A stretch of 64,000 bases of DNA, from positions 1 to 64,000 of the forward strand of contig JAKJXP020000049.1 of NCBI GenBank assembly GCA_022225965.2, given 5' to 3'. Positions 23,385-33,362 of this stretch are shown piece by piece. Below the pieces are notes generated by a model that saw only the letters and a list, made by a program, of their open reading frames with translations, ran no database searches and was not told the DNA's origin. Position 1 is the stretch's first letter, and every line of letters starts with the position of its first letter. The position numbers and the translations under genes were made by a program. The DNA comes from Diatrype stigma (taxonomy: Eukaryota; Ascomycota; Sordariomycetes; Xylariales; Diatrypaceae).

Positions 23385-26127
23385 GATACTGGTGAGGAAG
23401 CGCGGTAAGGACAGACAGGAAACGGGACAGTCAGGACAAGACAGCAAACAGGCACTATATCACGAGGTCCTCCCCTCTCCTCTCCAGGAACTCCCAATTG
23501 TCCGACGGACTACGCAACCTAACTAGTATTATTGTCCCTCTGCACGAGTGCTGTTGGGTTGGTCCTACGGACTGATTGCGGCTTGGGTACCGTCGTACCG
23601 ACAGGGGTAAACAAGTTATAACCTACATTGTCGCACAAGGTCCACTCGGCGGCATAGGGCAGTCTACGGCATACTCAGTGGTTCTGTGTGAAGAGTCGGC
23701 CCAGCCCGGAGAGGGCTGGTGATAGCCCTGGTATCATACCTCCTTGTCTATCGATATTCTAGTGAATAAGTAGCTCTATGCTCTGTGTCGATAGTTAACC
23801 GTTGTGCCACTTTAGTAGATATCCAGGGGCGCAGCCACTTAACTACCTACTAGGATAGTCTATTATCTATACTTATTGCTTTCGAGTATAAGTCCGATGA
23901 TATTACCAACTGGCGCCCAGAGCCTTGGAGATTAGCCAGTGGATTGTTGACCCAGAAAAAAGGTCCAGTGATCCGCTAAACAGAAGCCGAGGAGGAGCAC
24001 GCACAGTCCAGTACTTACCATCACGTTGGGTAAGTAGCTACATAGCTAGTCCAAAGGACTGGAATCTCTGAGTCTCTGACGACATTCGGCGGCGGCTAAC
24101 TACCACTACAGTCACTACTACCTAAGTATCACATTTATAGTAAAGTAATGTCAGTCGATATCTAGACCGCCCTTCGTGATGCATTTCGTACAACTTGTCG
24201 TATCTACTTAGTACGTAAGCGAGGTGAAGCCCTCTATATCTCTCTTTCTCTTTCTCAAAGGCGATCGATCGATCTCGGTTATCGCCAATGACGTATCGCT
24301 GAGGGCTGCAATGATCCAACGAGAGGCAACCCTGGCCAGAAAAGTAGGCATGATTATGCGGATTGGAGTTGACCATGAGAAGCCGAGCTTGCTGCCACAT
24401 GAATGCATCTCAAGACACATACGAAGCCCAGCCCCACGTACGAAAATAGGGGGGCGTTGTGGCTCTGGTATGTAGGTGACCATAATGGAGCCCCAGTCCA
24501 CATATGTGCATGGTTATGAGTCCGGCCCGCTTACTACGAGGACGAGAAAGCGTTTGATATGTTAAAGGCGCATAAGGTGATAGCCAAAGCGAGAGACTCG
24601 AGGTACCTGGCTGGACCCGCTGAACAGAGAAACCATACCCTCATATTTCCAACATTATAAATCAAGGATTCGATTGCAATCTTCGTCCTTATCTGACCAA
24701 CACGTGTGGCCCACGATGGTACTGCCAGCATGGGACTAAGCGGAGCTGGCCAAAGGCGCCTCCAAAGCTTCCCCCTGGTGAAATTTCACTCGCGCGCCTT
24801 TGCTTGCTGTTTTCGAAAATTCCTGCTGATGATCCTGGCGTTGGCGGACAGGCGGGACAGGCAGACAAGCGTAACTAAGCGCTCGTTTACCTTCGTAGAC
24901 ATACGAATACTATTACTCCAACTCCCAGCTATGCAGATCTTATGTCAAGACATCGGGAGTAGCGATGCGAATGCAACGTATTTATAGTAAGCTGTGGGTA
25001 ACTACCAACTAGGTGCCATGGTCTAGAGGATAATACCCGCAACGGTGCCTACTCAGTTATAGTCAGTACAGGGGGCAGGGGGCGAGTGGGGGAGGTGGGG
25101 ATCCTCAAAACCCCTGGTCCCTTTCGCAATGCTGCAAGCCTATCCTTGAAACCCATCCTCGAAATCTGGGAATAATCGCCAGATACCGAGGGCAGTATAC
25201 CATGATCCCGGTCTCCCCAGGCACGCCCTCAGTAGTCTCGATCTACCGAGAAAGGGTGCCTCTATCTCAAAGAGGCACAAAGGGTCGGGCCCTGTCACGC
25301 AAAATAGTACACCACCCACGGCTACCGAATAGCTACTTTCCTAAACGGATACTATGCTGCGTAGTGACCTCTCCCACACACCTACATTCAAAAGATCCCA
25401 GGGGCTGGAGCAATCGGCTGCATATCACCGAGCCAAGACGGCGGTCTCAAGCCCTGGGGCATCAAGTCTCATAACAGTCGGTCATATGTTCACCTTCACA
25501 TCATGGAGCCTTCGCATTCGCATTGGCGTAGTGCCTTCAGAGCTATGTAAGCATTCATTAGTTCCAGTAATGCCTCGCTGATCTTGGGAGCGCTGTACCA
25601 GAGGAAAACCTGGGAGTGGACCAGTATAACACCTGCAGTAATTCCCCATCAGAGAAGAATGTCGCATCGCGGGGCGCTGGGCAGCCACCAGAGCAGCCTG
25701 GGAGGTAGGCAACTGCCTAGATAAGTCCCAGAAGCTGGAGGCACCGTTACCACCCTCTACTTCGTGCTTACTTCCGCCTTTGTCAGGTGGGGGCGATAAA
25801 TGGTCGAAGGAGAGCTCCGTGAATGCTACCCTCTGCACTGCAGGCACACACGAGAACACCAATGAAGCAAGATCACGATCAGAATACTACCTCGCCAGGT
25901 TGATACCAGCGGTGAGCCTAACAATTTCGAACGAATGCTTCCCTATTACTACGTAGCCCGCGCGGGACCTATAGTGTGCTCAGCTGAGAGGTCGCAGGAA
26001 GCAAAGTCCAGGACTGTTGTTCTCTGGCATCTTTCGTGCCTATAGCGAGGTTCTCACTTCAGACGAGAAAGAAACGTCCGGTTGCATCGCACCGCAGCGC
26101 ATCACAGCAGCATCGTATCGCAGGGAA
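23385..26127. other. Intergenic region between P450 and Zn2Cys6 regulator
   Basis: 2.7 kb without a gene I can support. The sequence has dispersed TACCTA/TAGTAG-type short motifs (for example 23840-23880 and 24105-24130) and a G-rich run at about 25070-25100. A prenyltransferase gene, which one might expect in a diterpenoid cluster, was looked for here and not seen. Confidence 0.4.
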
Positions 26128-27974
26128 ATGTTCAGCACGCTGCGGCATGCCAATTTAGGCGATGCGCGGTTCATTCTCGAGCCCACCGGCGCCCCCTTCG
26201 ACAGGAACCGCCAGAATAAGGCCGTACGTCGGGCCTGCGTCCGCTGCCGATCGAAAAAGGTAAGAACAGACGGAATGCTCCCTACCATACGACAACCGCA
26301 TATGCGGCTCGCTACCTTATTTCATCTTCATTCCCAACCAATAAGCACGAGGTAGTCATTAATAACCAGAATGGACTTACACAGGTAAAATGCACCGGCG
26401 AAAAGGAGGGCTGCCGAGGCTGCCTGAAAAACAATAGGGAATGCTCTTATACCTATTCCCAGAAATCCGGGTCGCTTCAGGGGCGGCCAAGCCCGCGGGC
26501 GTCGGCATCGGCATCGGCATCGGCATCGGCATCGGCATCGGCATCGGCATCGGCATCGGCATCGGCGCCGAGGACGATGATGCTGCCGTCCCCGCCGGCC
26601 ACCGACCGCCGCCCCTCCGTGCCCGACTTCATGCAGCACGAGGAGGAGACGGATATGCTTGGCAACATGGCTATCAGTCCCTCCAATGAGTCCCCAGTCT
26701 ATCCCTTCTCGCCCAGCTTAAATCGTGATTGCGACACGAGCAAAGCTCGTTATGACGACGAAATTCACTCCTCTTTTGCTTTCTATGATGTCTTCTTCGA
26801 CCACTCCCTGGACACATCAGTAGCGACTACTACTGCTGCTGCCGCCGCCGCTAATGTCGCTAGCGAGCTTGCGACTCCAGCAACAACGATGTCGTCGTCT
26901 ACTGATAGCAGCGGTGAGCCGCTGCCGCCGACGACAACGACGGATATGCCACACGATAGCAACGACAGCGTGTCAATAGGCGCAAGACGAGACTGCTGTT
27001 CCTGTCTACAGCGGATGATGAGCACCTACGAGATGGTGGAGATCCGCCTCGTCTGGGCGCCCCGCGACGAGTCCAGGGCCCTTCCCCTGGGCGCCGACGA
27101 GATGCTGCGGTACCAGAAGGAGGCACTAGTCAGCTGCGAATCGATTCTCCGGTGCGAGGCGTGCAGCCTGGAACCGGAGCAGGTCATGTTGCTCATCTCC
27201 ATCTGCAACAAGCTACTGGCGAGCATCGTGGAGATGCGGCACACGCTGCTCACGACGATGACGACGACGGCGGCGGTAGACAGCTGCGAGCGGCAGCAAG
27301 CGGCACGCGATAGGGGCTTGGATAGCAGACATTCTGCTTGTGCTTCAGCTGCCGCAACTCTGAAACAGCAGCAGCTACAACAACCACAAACACAACACCA
27401 ACGCCAACAACAACAACGGTGGCCTCCAGCGATATCAGTCCCGGCGGCGCCGAAGCTACCACCACCAGTGGTAGCGCATCAGCATCGCCACGGTTACGCT
27501 CTAGACAGCGGCCAACAGCAAGAATGGCCAACAACAACAACAGCGGGTAAAGGGAGCGGATACGATAACTGCACGGCCGACGACTGCGGTAACGACAGCA
27601 TGGGCCTCGACCTGGACCTAGACTTCGATCTCGAGACACACAACCGGCGGCGGGCGTCCGTCCTCAGCATCGATCACCACCAGTGGGGGTGGCGGATCGA
27701 CGACGAGGACAAGCTCCAGATCCTGAAGAGCCTGTCGGACGACCGCGCCCGGCGGCTCGAGAACCTCGTGCGGAGGATGGGGGACGTGGTTGCGGTTGCT
27801 GCTGCGGCGGCGGAGGAGGAGGAGGAGGAGGAGGAGCCGTCATCGAGCCGGAACCGGAACCGGAGCCGGGGTCGGAGTGGCTGGGTCGCGCATCGGAGCA
27901 TGATTCGTGATCTGGCGGAGCGCCTTGCTAAGGAGATCGAGATGGGGTATGATCGATGTATGAGTACATTCTGA
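26128..27974 (+). CDS. Zn2Cys6 transcription factor with Ser-Ala repeat (AflR-like)
   Basis: Binuclear zinc cluster regulator. Two exons, 26128-26259 and 26385-27974, give about 573 residues. The intron splits the zinc cluster after RSKK, a position common in this family. The six cysteines are arranged C-x2-C-x6-C-x6-C-x2-C-x6-C (ACVRCRSKK then VKCTGEKEGCRGCLKNNREC). Immediately downstream is a Ser-Ala alternating tract from the hexanucleotide repeat at 26502-26566. The C-terminal half has a Cys-containing helical region (LRYQKEALVSCESILRCEAC, then LEPEQVMLLISICNKLLAS) like the AflR-type regulatory domain, plus Gln-, Thr- and Glu-rich low-complexity segments. The start is the first in-frame ATG, leaving only about 30 residues before the zinc cluster. 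Its position 2.7 kb beyond the second P450 makes it a plausible cluster regulator; that is inference. Confidence 0.87.
26502..26566 (+). repeat. (TCGGCA)11 hexanucleotide repeat inside the regulator gene
   Basis: About eleven perfect copies of TCGGCA encode alternating Ser-Ala just after the zinc cluster. The unit is six bases, so copy-number changes keep the reading frame but change linker length. All six frames through it are open, which explains several spurious dipeptide-repeat open frames here. Confidence 0.95.
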
Positions 27975-29120
27975 TGAGAATCATCGTCGCCGCCGCCGCC
28001 GCCGTAATGTATGAATACCTTAACCTGCCCATGGTTGTACACTTCCCCAGGATGGGCAATCTCGTATATACCCTAAGTAAACCGAATAGGTTGAGAATTA
28101 AACATTGGTCTCTGGTGAAAGTCGCAATAGAAATTCGGACGACGCAGCTTGTTTGTTCTTATGGATGTATCAGACTCCTTCTGTCCCGTCAAGTTCTTAG
28201 CCCTATCCCAGCCTAGAACACTGTTTGATGTTGCGAAGCTCTTCCGCTGTTGCCTTCCAACGTATCTGCCAATTCGAGCAATCATCGTTCCCTTGACAAT
28301 ATCACACATGACGAAAGCTCTCGAAAGCGTCATAAGAGCATACAATGGAGATACCCGGTCATGTGTGTTTATGCGTGGCCCATCGGAACGCTGTTTCTCC
28401 AGTCAGTGGGCGGCATTGCCTTTAGGTATGCCTAGCAGTGAGGGCTCTTCGCAGTCGCCATTCGTGTTACCACTGGCTTATGAGTATGGGCCTTGATCAT
28501 ATAAAGGCGAATCACCGATGAGGATATGATAGATATCTTCTAACCTCATTGGGGGGGTGGGTAAAATCCATAGCCAGTGTCGCAGAAGTCAATGCGATAA
28601 CCCCTGAGTGCTACACGGAGGTCTAATACATACGTATTAATACGCCTAGCAGCCTTGGCCTCAGGTGCGAGGATAGACAACCTTATATAGACCTCTCTTT
28701 CGGGTAGCTGCAAGAGCCTCAGCTAGCCACCTGACAGCCCATATACGCGTGGGTATTAGGCACATTAGTGCTCTTACTCCTCTGGCACTTCATGCAAATG
28801 TCATCTCCTCCCACCTTTCCCTTTGGCGACGCTTTCTTATGCCAGTGTGCGGCGCAGACTGGTTTTCCTCATCAAATCTTATCATGTGTTATAAAGCGCT
28901 GGGATACAAATCCATCTTCTATTCTGTCTCCATCGTGGACCCATATATGTTTGTTAACCATGTTGATGTAACTAGAGAACCTCACTTGCCAGTTTTTTGC
29001 CTAGCATGAAACCTGCACCTCCTTAATATCGCGATGATCCCAAATACCTCTTGGAGTACCCAATTTGCGGGCTATCAGATTACTGCGCTTACCTCTGCCT
29101 AACCCTATAGGATAGGGGTC
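27975..29120. other. Intergenic region downstream of the regulator
   Basis: No gene is supported. Short frames on both strands lack motifs. A G-run of nine lies near 28550-28560. TACGTATTAATACG-like palindromic sequence is at about 28630-28645. Confidence 0.4.
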
Positions 29121-29125
29121 GTTCG

Positions 29126-30485
29126 TGTTGAGACCCTGGCTTTGTCTATACCCTGCTCGTTGTGTGGGGGGGCATGCATCTCTCGTTGAGATCTTCCGGC
29201 CTGCTTAATACTATATTACAATCCCGTATGCTTTCGATCATTGTTCTGATGGAGGAAAGCCCTATTCCTACTGCGTAATGACCCCTTTTATTGATACGGG
29301 GCTAGAATGGACCGAGCTCGGGGTATAGAATGGACCAGTTTTTCCGGCTTTTGTCTATATAAGGGGGCTAGGTCCCCAGGACCTAGCCATTAGAAGCAGT
29401 ATACTCTAGGTTCTTTACAATACACTCTTTTGCCCCTAGACACTCGCTTCCATTATGACGCCAAAATGGAAACACCAGTTACAGATGAACAGATTGACAG
29501 GTTTGTCAGCATGCAGGCGAATCGCCGCTTTGACAGTATAGATAAAAACCGCTCAGGGGTAACGATGTATGCAGCTATCATCATATGAAAGGGGGGATGG
29601 AGGTTCAGCATCACCTCAGTGGAAATGTCTTGTTGAACCATTGGTGTTCATTGCTTTAAATATCTGAGCATAGAAGCTATTGATAATACATCTCAGAGAC
29701 ATCGCCTGCTAGCAAACTTCGTTACTCTCCTGTGATCATAACCCCACAACATTGCAGCGCAATACATATATTCCCCATGCTTCTGTCTGTGAGCAGATCT
29801 GTGGTGGGACTAGCTAGGTTTTCGAGTTGTTCGTCCTCGGTCTAACAACCTACCATGGCTATCTAAACCACGTGGTTGTGGTGACATACTTGAACAGGGT
29901 CGCGGTATTGAGGACCACTCTACATTAACTGAGATGGGCACGTTCCGAACCTTCTTCCTGAGTAGGAGAATTACACAGATACTCTATCTACTATGAACAT
30001 CACCAAGTATCACTTCACTTTCAGACTATTTGAGAACCGCCTAGGAAGTTGCGGAGCCGCAAGTTCCTGGGAATAACAGCAATAGTGTAAAATATTTATG
30101 ATATCGTAGACACATTGAGTCTTTGAGACTCCGAGCCTTAGGGGCTTCTGGCTTGAGCTTTAAGAACAGACTTAACCACTCAGGAGCCTATCATATGGCA
30201 AAGATGGATCCCACTTGCTATGATAAGTCCTTAATGACTAGATTGATCCTTCCATTTATGGGAGCTCAAGGAATAATTACTAGCCTTGGTGGCCATATAA
30301 TTTTCGACGAGCTCAACTTCGAATTATATGAATACTCTACGGGTCCAGAAGGATCCACACCCCGAACCCCTCCTTTTACAACAACAATACAACAACTGCA
30401 AGCTCGTCAGCTGCCTTCGTTCGCACCCGCCCGCCGTCCCACTCAAGCAAGAGCGGGTGGAGGAACAGGACCGGGATATCACTAG
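29126..30485 (+). mobile_element. Decayed copia-like LTR retrotransposon relic (tentative)
   Basis: A promoter-like block at about 29126-29450 could be a 5' LTR. It begins TGTTGAGACC, has a TATA box (TCTATATAAGG) at about 29354, and carries a perfect 10-bp stem with 3-nt loop at 29366-29388 just downstream. Shortly after comes a 39-codon frame from 29466 (METPVTDEQIDRFVSMQANR) that could be a Gag fragment ending in a premature stop. At about 30123-30480 a frame includes GHIIFDELNFELYEYSTGPEG. This resembles the stretch just after the integrase core of copia polyproteins, where VIFDE-type motifs are usual. Most of the polyprotein is missing, and I found no matching 3' LTR. The element is not functional if the reading is right. 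Confidence 0.35.
29366..29388. repeat. Perfect 10-bp inverted repeat after a TATA box
   Basis: GGCTAGGTCC, a CCA loop, then GGACCTAGCC. It lies 3-5 bases after a TATATAAG box, so a transcript starting there would carry a stable 5' hairpin, as seen in some LTR R regions. Confidence 0.85.
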
Positions 30486-30891
30486 GGGGTTTATGTATAG
30501 GTTTTGCTTTATATACCGGGCTGCCTTTAGCTAGCCTTCGTCGCACGCACGTAAGCCGCGGGCAACAGCGCTGCCGATGCGGTCCCGCTTCCGGACATAC
30601 AGGCTGGCAGCAGCGCTGCCGGTGCCGTTCCGTTGCGCCCGGTAGCAGCAGCTTCGCTACTGCTCCTTTCGGCATATCGTCCGGGTATACCGCCTTCCGG
30701 GCATACCGTTGTCCGGCATATCATCGCAAAGCGGGCAACAGCATCCATCTAGCCAGGTGGGGGCTCACGCTCCACCCAACACTACGCTCTTTCACTAAAC
30801 CTCGTTGCCGTTGATCTGAAGTGATTTATAGACCGGCTGTCCACATATGCTTGAATATATGGCTCACGGTGCCAATGGCAGAACCAATCAC
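30486..30891. other. GC-rich intergenic stretch with internal near-repeat
   Basis: Between the copia-like relic and the hAT-like element is a GC-rich stretch. A GCARCAGCGCTGCCGRTGC-type unit occurs twice, at about 30561 and 30609, and CCGGGYATACCG-type units recur at about 30690-30720. No gene is seen. It may be part of the same decayed retroelement. Confidence 0.3.
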
Positions 30892-31477
30892 CAGGGTGTC
30901 AAGCAACGCATCCTATGCAACGTGATGTCCACCATTTGGTGTCCACCACCTTCTGCAATCCATCCATTCGTGATTTTTCCAGATTGCGCAACCTGCAACG
31001 CAATCCACGATAACTTCACCTGGTTACGCAACTGGTGGCAGGTTGCAATGGCTGGTAATTATGGCTAATATATACCGCCACAACAAGAATTATAAGGACT
31101 AGTAGGGGTCAAAGTGGAGGCTGGGGGGGAGGGGGGGTTGCCAGAGGGGGGTTACCAAAAGGGGGGTTGCCAGGAAGGGGGTTACCAGGAGGCGGATTGC
31201 CAGGTATGGGTCGGAACCTTCCATTAAGCAACCTTCCATTAGGCAGGGCTATTAAAATGTGCTCCGGATACGCCAGATAACGCCTAAAATCCGTTTTACG
31301 ACCATTGTATATGCCCTCACTTTAACCCGATTTGGGTACTGCAGCCAGTACAACGCCACTGCAATTTGGTTGCAGTTGCGCAACTTCAATCCACCAAATC
31401 CAGGGTGCTGGTTGCAGTTACTGCAATCCATCCACCAGAGGGCTTGGTTGCAGTGGATTGCGTTGCTTGACACCCTG
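30892..31477. mobile_element. Non-autonomous hAT-like element (586 bp) with TIRs and TSD
   Basis: Both ends carry the same terminal inverted repeat. The first 19 bases, CAGGGTGTCAAGCAACGCA, are identical at 30892-30910 and, on the opposite strand, at 31459-31477. Weaker similarity continues inward for about a dozen bases. The flanks are CCAATCAC (30884-30891) and CCAATTAC (31478-31485), an 8-bp target duplication with one C/T difference. CAGGG ends and 8-bp duplications are hAT hallmarks. A 13-bp subterminal motif, TGCAATCCATCCA, occurs at 30954 and 31422. There is no transposase frame, so the element would need one in trans. The interior holds a G-rich 15-bp tandem repeat. Confidence 0.82.
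31134..31208 (+). repeat. 15-bp G-rich tandem repeat inside the hAT-like element
   Basis: About five units of the form GGGGTTRCCARRAGG, alternating TTGCCAG and TTACCA cores. They are preceded by longer G runs at 31120-31133. Successive G runs of four to seven make this a candidate G-quadruplex former on the plus strand. Confidence 0.8.
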
Positions 31478-31485
31478 CCAATTAC

Positions 31486-32168
31486 ATGCTTGGTTTGGTT
31501 TGTCTCGAGGTATCACAGGCCATTTGGATCCACGAGAAGCCCGGCAAATCCTGTGGTGGCCCTGAGATATCTAAGGAAGGAGTCAAGGCCAATGATCCCC
31601 CCATAGGCATGGACTACATCAACTGCCCAGTTGAATCCCTGGAAGCCTTTCAGATGGACATGGGAGTACTATGTAGCAACCTAGAGTCTACAATATACCA
31701 GCGTACCTACCTATACTAGGGTAAGACCGTAAGTTCATTATACCTAGGTAGCTTACAACAAGTTGGAGATAACTTGGAGCAAGGCAATGTCATCTTTGTG
31801 GTATGCTTTCGTATCAAATAAAATACTGCAGTGGCATTAAGTTTTGCAAATCATTGTGAATAATATTCACATACGTGAATAATAGGTAGTCTAACTTACC
31901 TAGTAGGTAACCTGTAGGTACTTACCTAATGCATGTAGTTACCTACTGCATGTATGTACTATGTAGGTTGTATGTACCTGCCTTTTCAGATTAGTGCCAT
32001 CCATAATTCCTACCTCCAAAAATTCTGGAGCCCAACCTTCTCTCCCCCAGACTTCACGCCACATTCATTCCAGTGCGCCACAAGCTAAGGTTAGCGCCAC
32101 ACACAGTCTTGCCACACCGATCCGCACTACACCAACGCAGCGCCACGTTTGCGCCTCATTCAGCCATC
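31486..32168. other. TAF14 upstream region rich in TACCTA/TAGGTA motifs
   Basis: No gene is seen in the first part. From about 31690 to 31980 the motif TAGGTA or its complement TACCTA appears many times in AT-rich sequence, including TACCTAGTAGGTAACCTGTAGG. The last part is C/A-rich and probably forms the TAF14 leader. Confidence 0.5.
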
Positions 32169-33362
32169 ATGGTGAATCCTGAACGCGCCAAGGACTTCGA
32201 GGCCCGTGCTCAAGAGCCCGCTGCTCAATCAGCTCAATCCAAGACCACCAAGACCAAGGCGATCATCAAGCAAGGCGACAAGGACAAGACTGCTGCTCTC
32301 CCTGCTGCCAACAAGATAATCTCCATATCCGTGACAACTCGCCTTCTAGTGACATTTACCCTTACAACCAAGATGCAGCTTGAGGTAAGTTGCGAAAATC
32401 GCGAAACCATGATCTCTGCTGCTTCTCTATCGCGGCAGCATATAGAGTGATTGCCTGGCCAAGAAACATGTTTACTGACGCGTAGATGGTATCGCAGCGC
32501 CAACTCAAGATCGTGACCGAGCAGCACAACATGTACGTCGCAGCCCGATTACGGCCCCGTCACGAAACACCGTAGAACTCTACTGACTTCATTTGCGCGA
32601 TCAGTCCCAAGGAATCTCCCGTGGCGGAGTTTCCCATGAAGGAATGGTTTGTGCAGCTCTATCTGATTGACCAGGACGGCAAGGAGCAGCCGGCCAATTG
32701 CTTCACCAAGGTCACCTACAACCTGCATCCGTCCTTCGAGAACCCCCAGCAGAGTAGGCGCAAACCCTCGCCAGGTACTATCGTGTCGCGCGCGCTAACT
32801 TGTGTCACAGCCTTCCACAAGGCCCCCTTCACCTGCAAGAATGAGGGTTGGGGCGAGTTCGAGATGTCCATTGACATGTTCACCACCGAGAAGGGCGGCA
32901 AGATTACCGTCTACCACGATCTCAACTTCGCCGCCACGAAGTACGACAACATCCAGACCATCGCCTTTAAGAACCCGTCGCAGAACCTGATCAACATCCT
33001 CCGCGAGACCGGTCCTGTCAGCAACGACGATGACTCCCGCGCCGTGAAGGCCCGCAAGGTAGGCGACTTCAAGAAGCGCAAGACTGGCTGGGACTACGAG
33101 AAGCTCGCCGATGGCCTTTCCAAGCTTAGCGAGGACGATCTTCTGCACGTCATCCAAATGATCCACGACAACAAGTCCGACGATACCTACACCAAGAACG
33201 ACATAGAGGCCGGCGAGTTCTCCGTCGACCTCTTCACTCTTCCCGACAGTTTGACTAAGACGCTATGGGATTTCCTGGTTCGTTCTTGCCTCCTCGCCAC
33301 AGTTTTCGTGCTGTTTCCTGCTAACTTGTTTCTTTCTACAGGCCGAGCAGAAGCTCGTCTAG
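32169..33362 (+). CDS. TAF14: TAF14-like YEATS-domain protein
   Basis: Shared subunit of TFIID/TFIIF and chromatin remodellers; the YEATS domain reads acylated histone H3. Exons are inferred at 32169-32384, 32486-32532, 32605-32753, 32811-33277 and 33342-33362. The YEATS core is clear: RQLKIVTEQHNIPKESPV, FPMKEWFVQLYLIDQDGKEQ, then NCFTKVTYNLHPSFENPQQ and FHKAPFTCKNEGWGEFEM. The C-terminal part has the small ET-like module around LSKLSEDDLLHVIQMIHDNK and GEFSVDLFTLPDSLTKTLWDFL. The last exon encodes only AEQKLV plus stop. The start is uncertain. From 32169 the product is about 299 residues with a Lys/Ala-rich extension; starts at 32373 or 32486 would give about 231 or 227, nearer the usual length. 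Confidence 0.88.

Noticed and set aside
26328..26689. Dipeptide-repeat frames (Gly-Ile, Asp-Ala, Pro-Met, Arg-Cys) around 26500
   Set aside because: All arise from the TCGGCA repeat read in other frames. The Ser-Ala frame continues the zinc cluster and is the coding one.
28149..29009. Several 60-115-codon frames between the regulator and the transposon island
   Set aside because: No motifs, no coherent splicing, and composition like the surrounding intergenic DNA.
30376..30748. Two overlapping minus-strand frames rich in Arg/Cys/Pro
   Set aside because: They lie in a GC-rich repeated stretch with no family motif. If anything they belong to the decayed retroelement.
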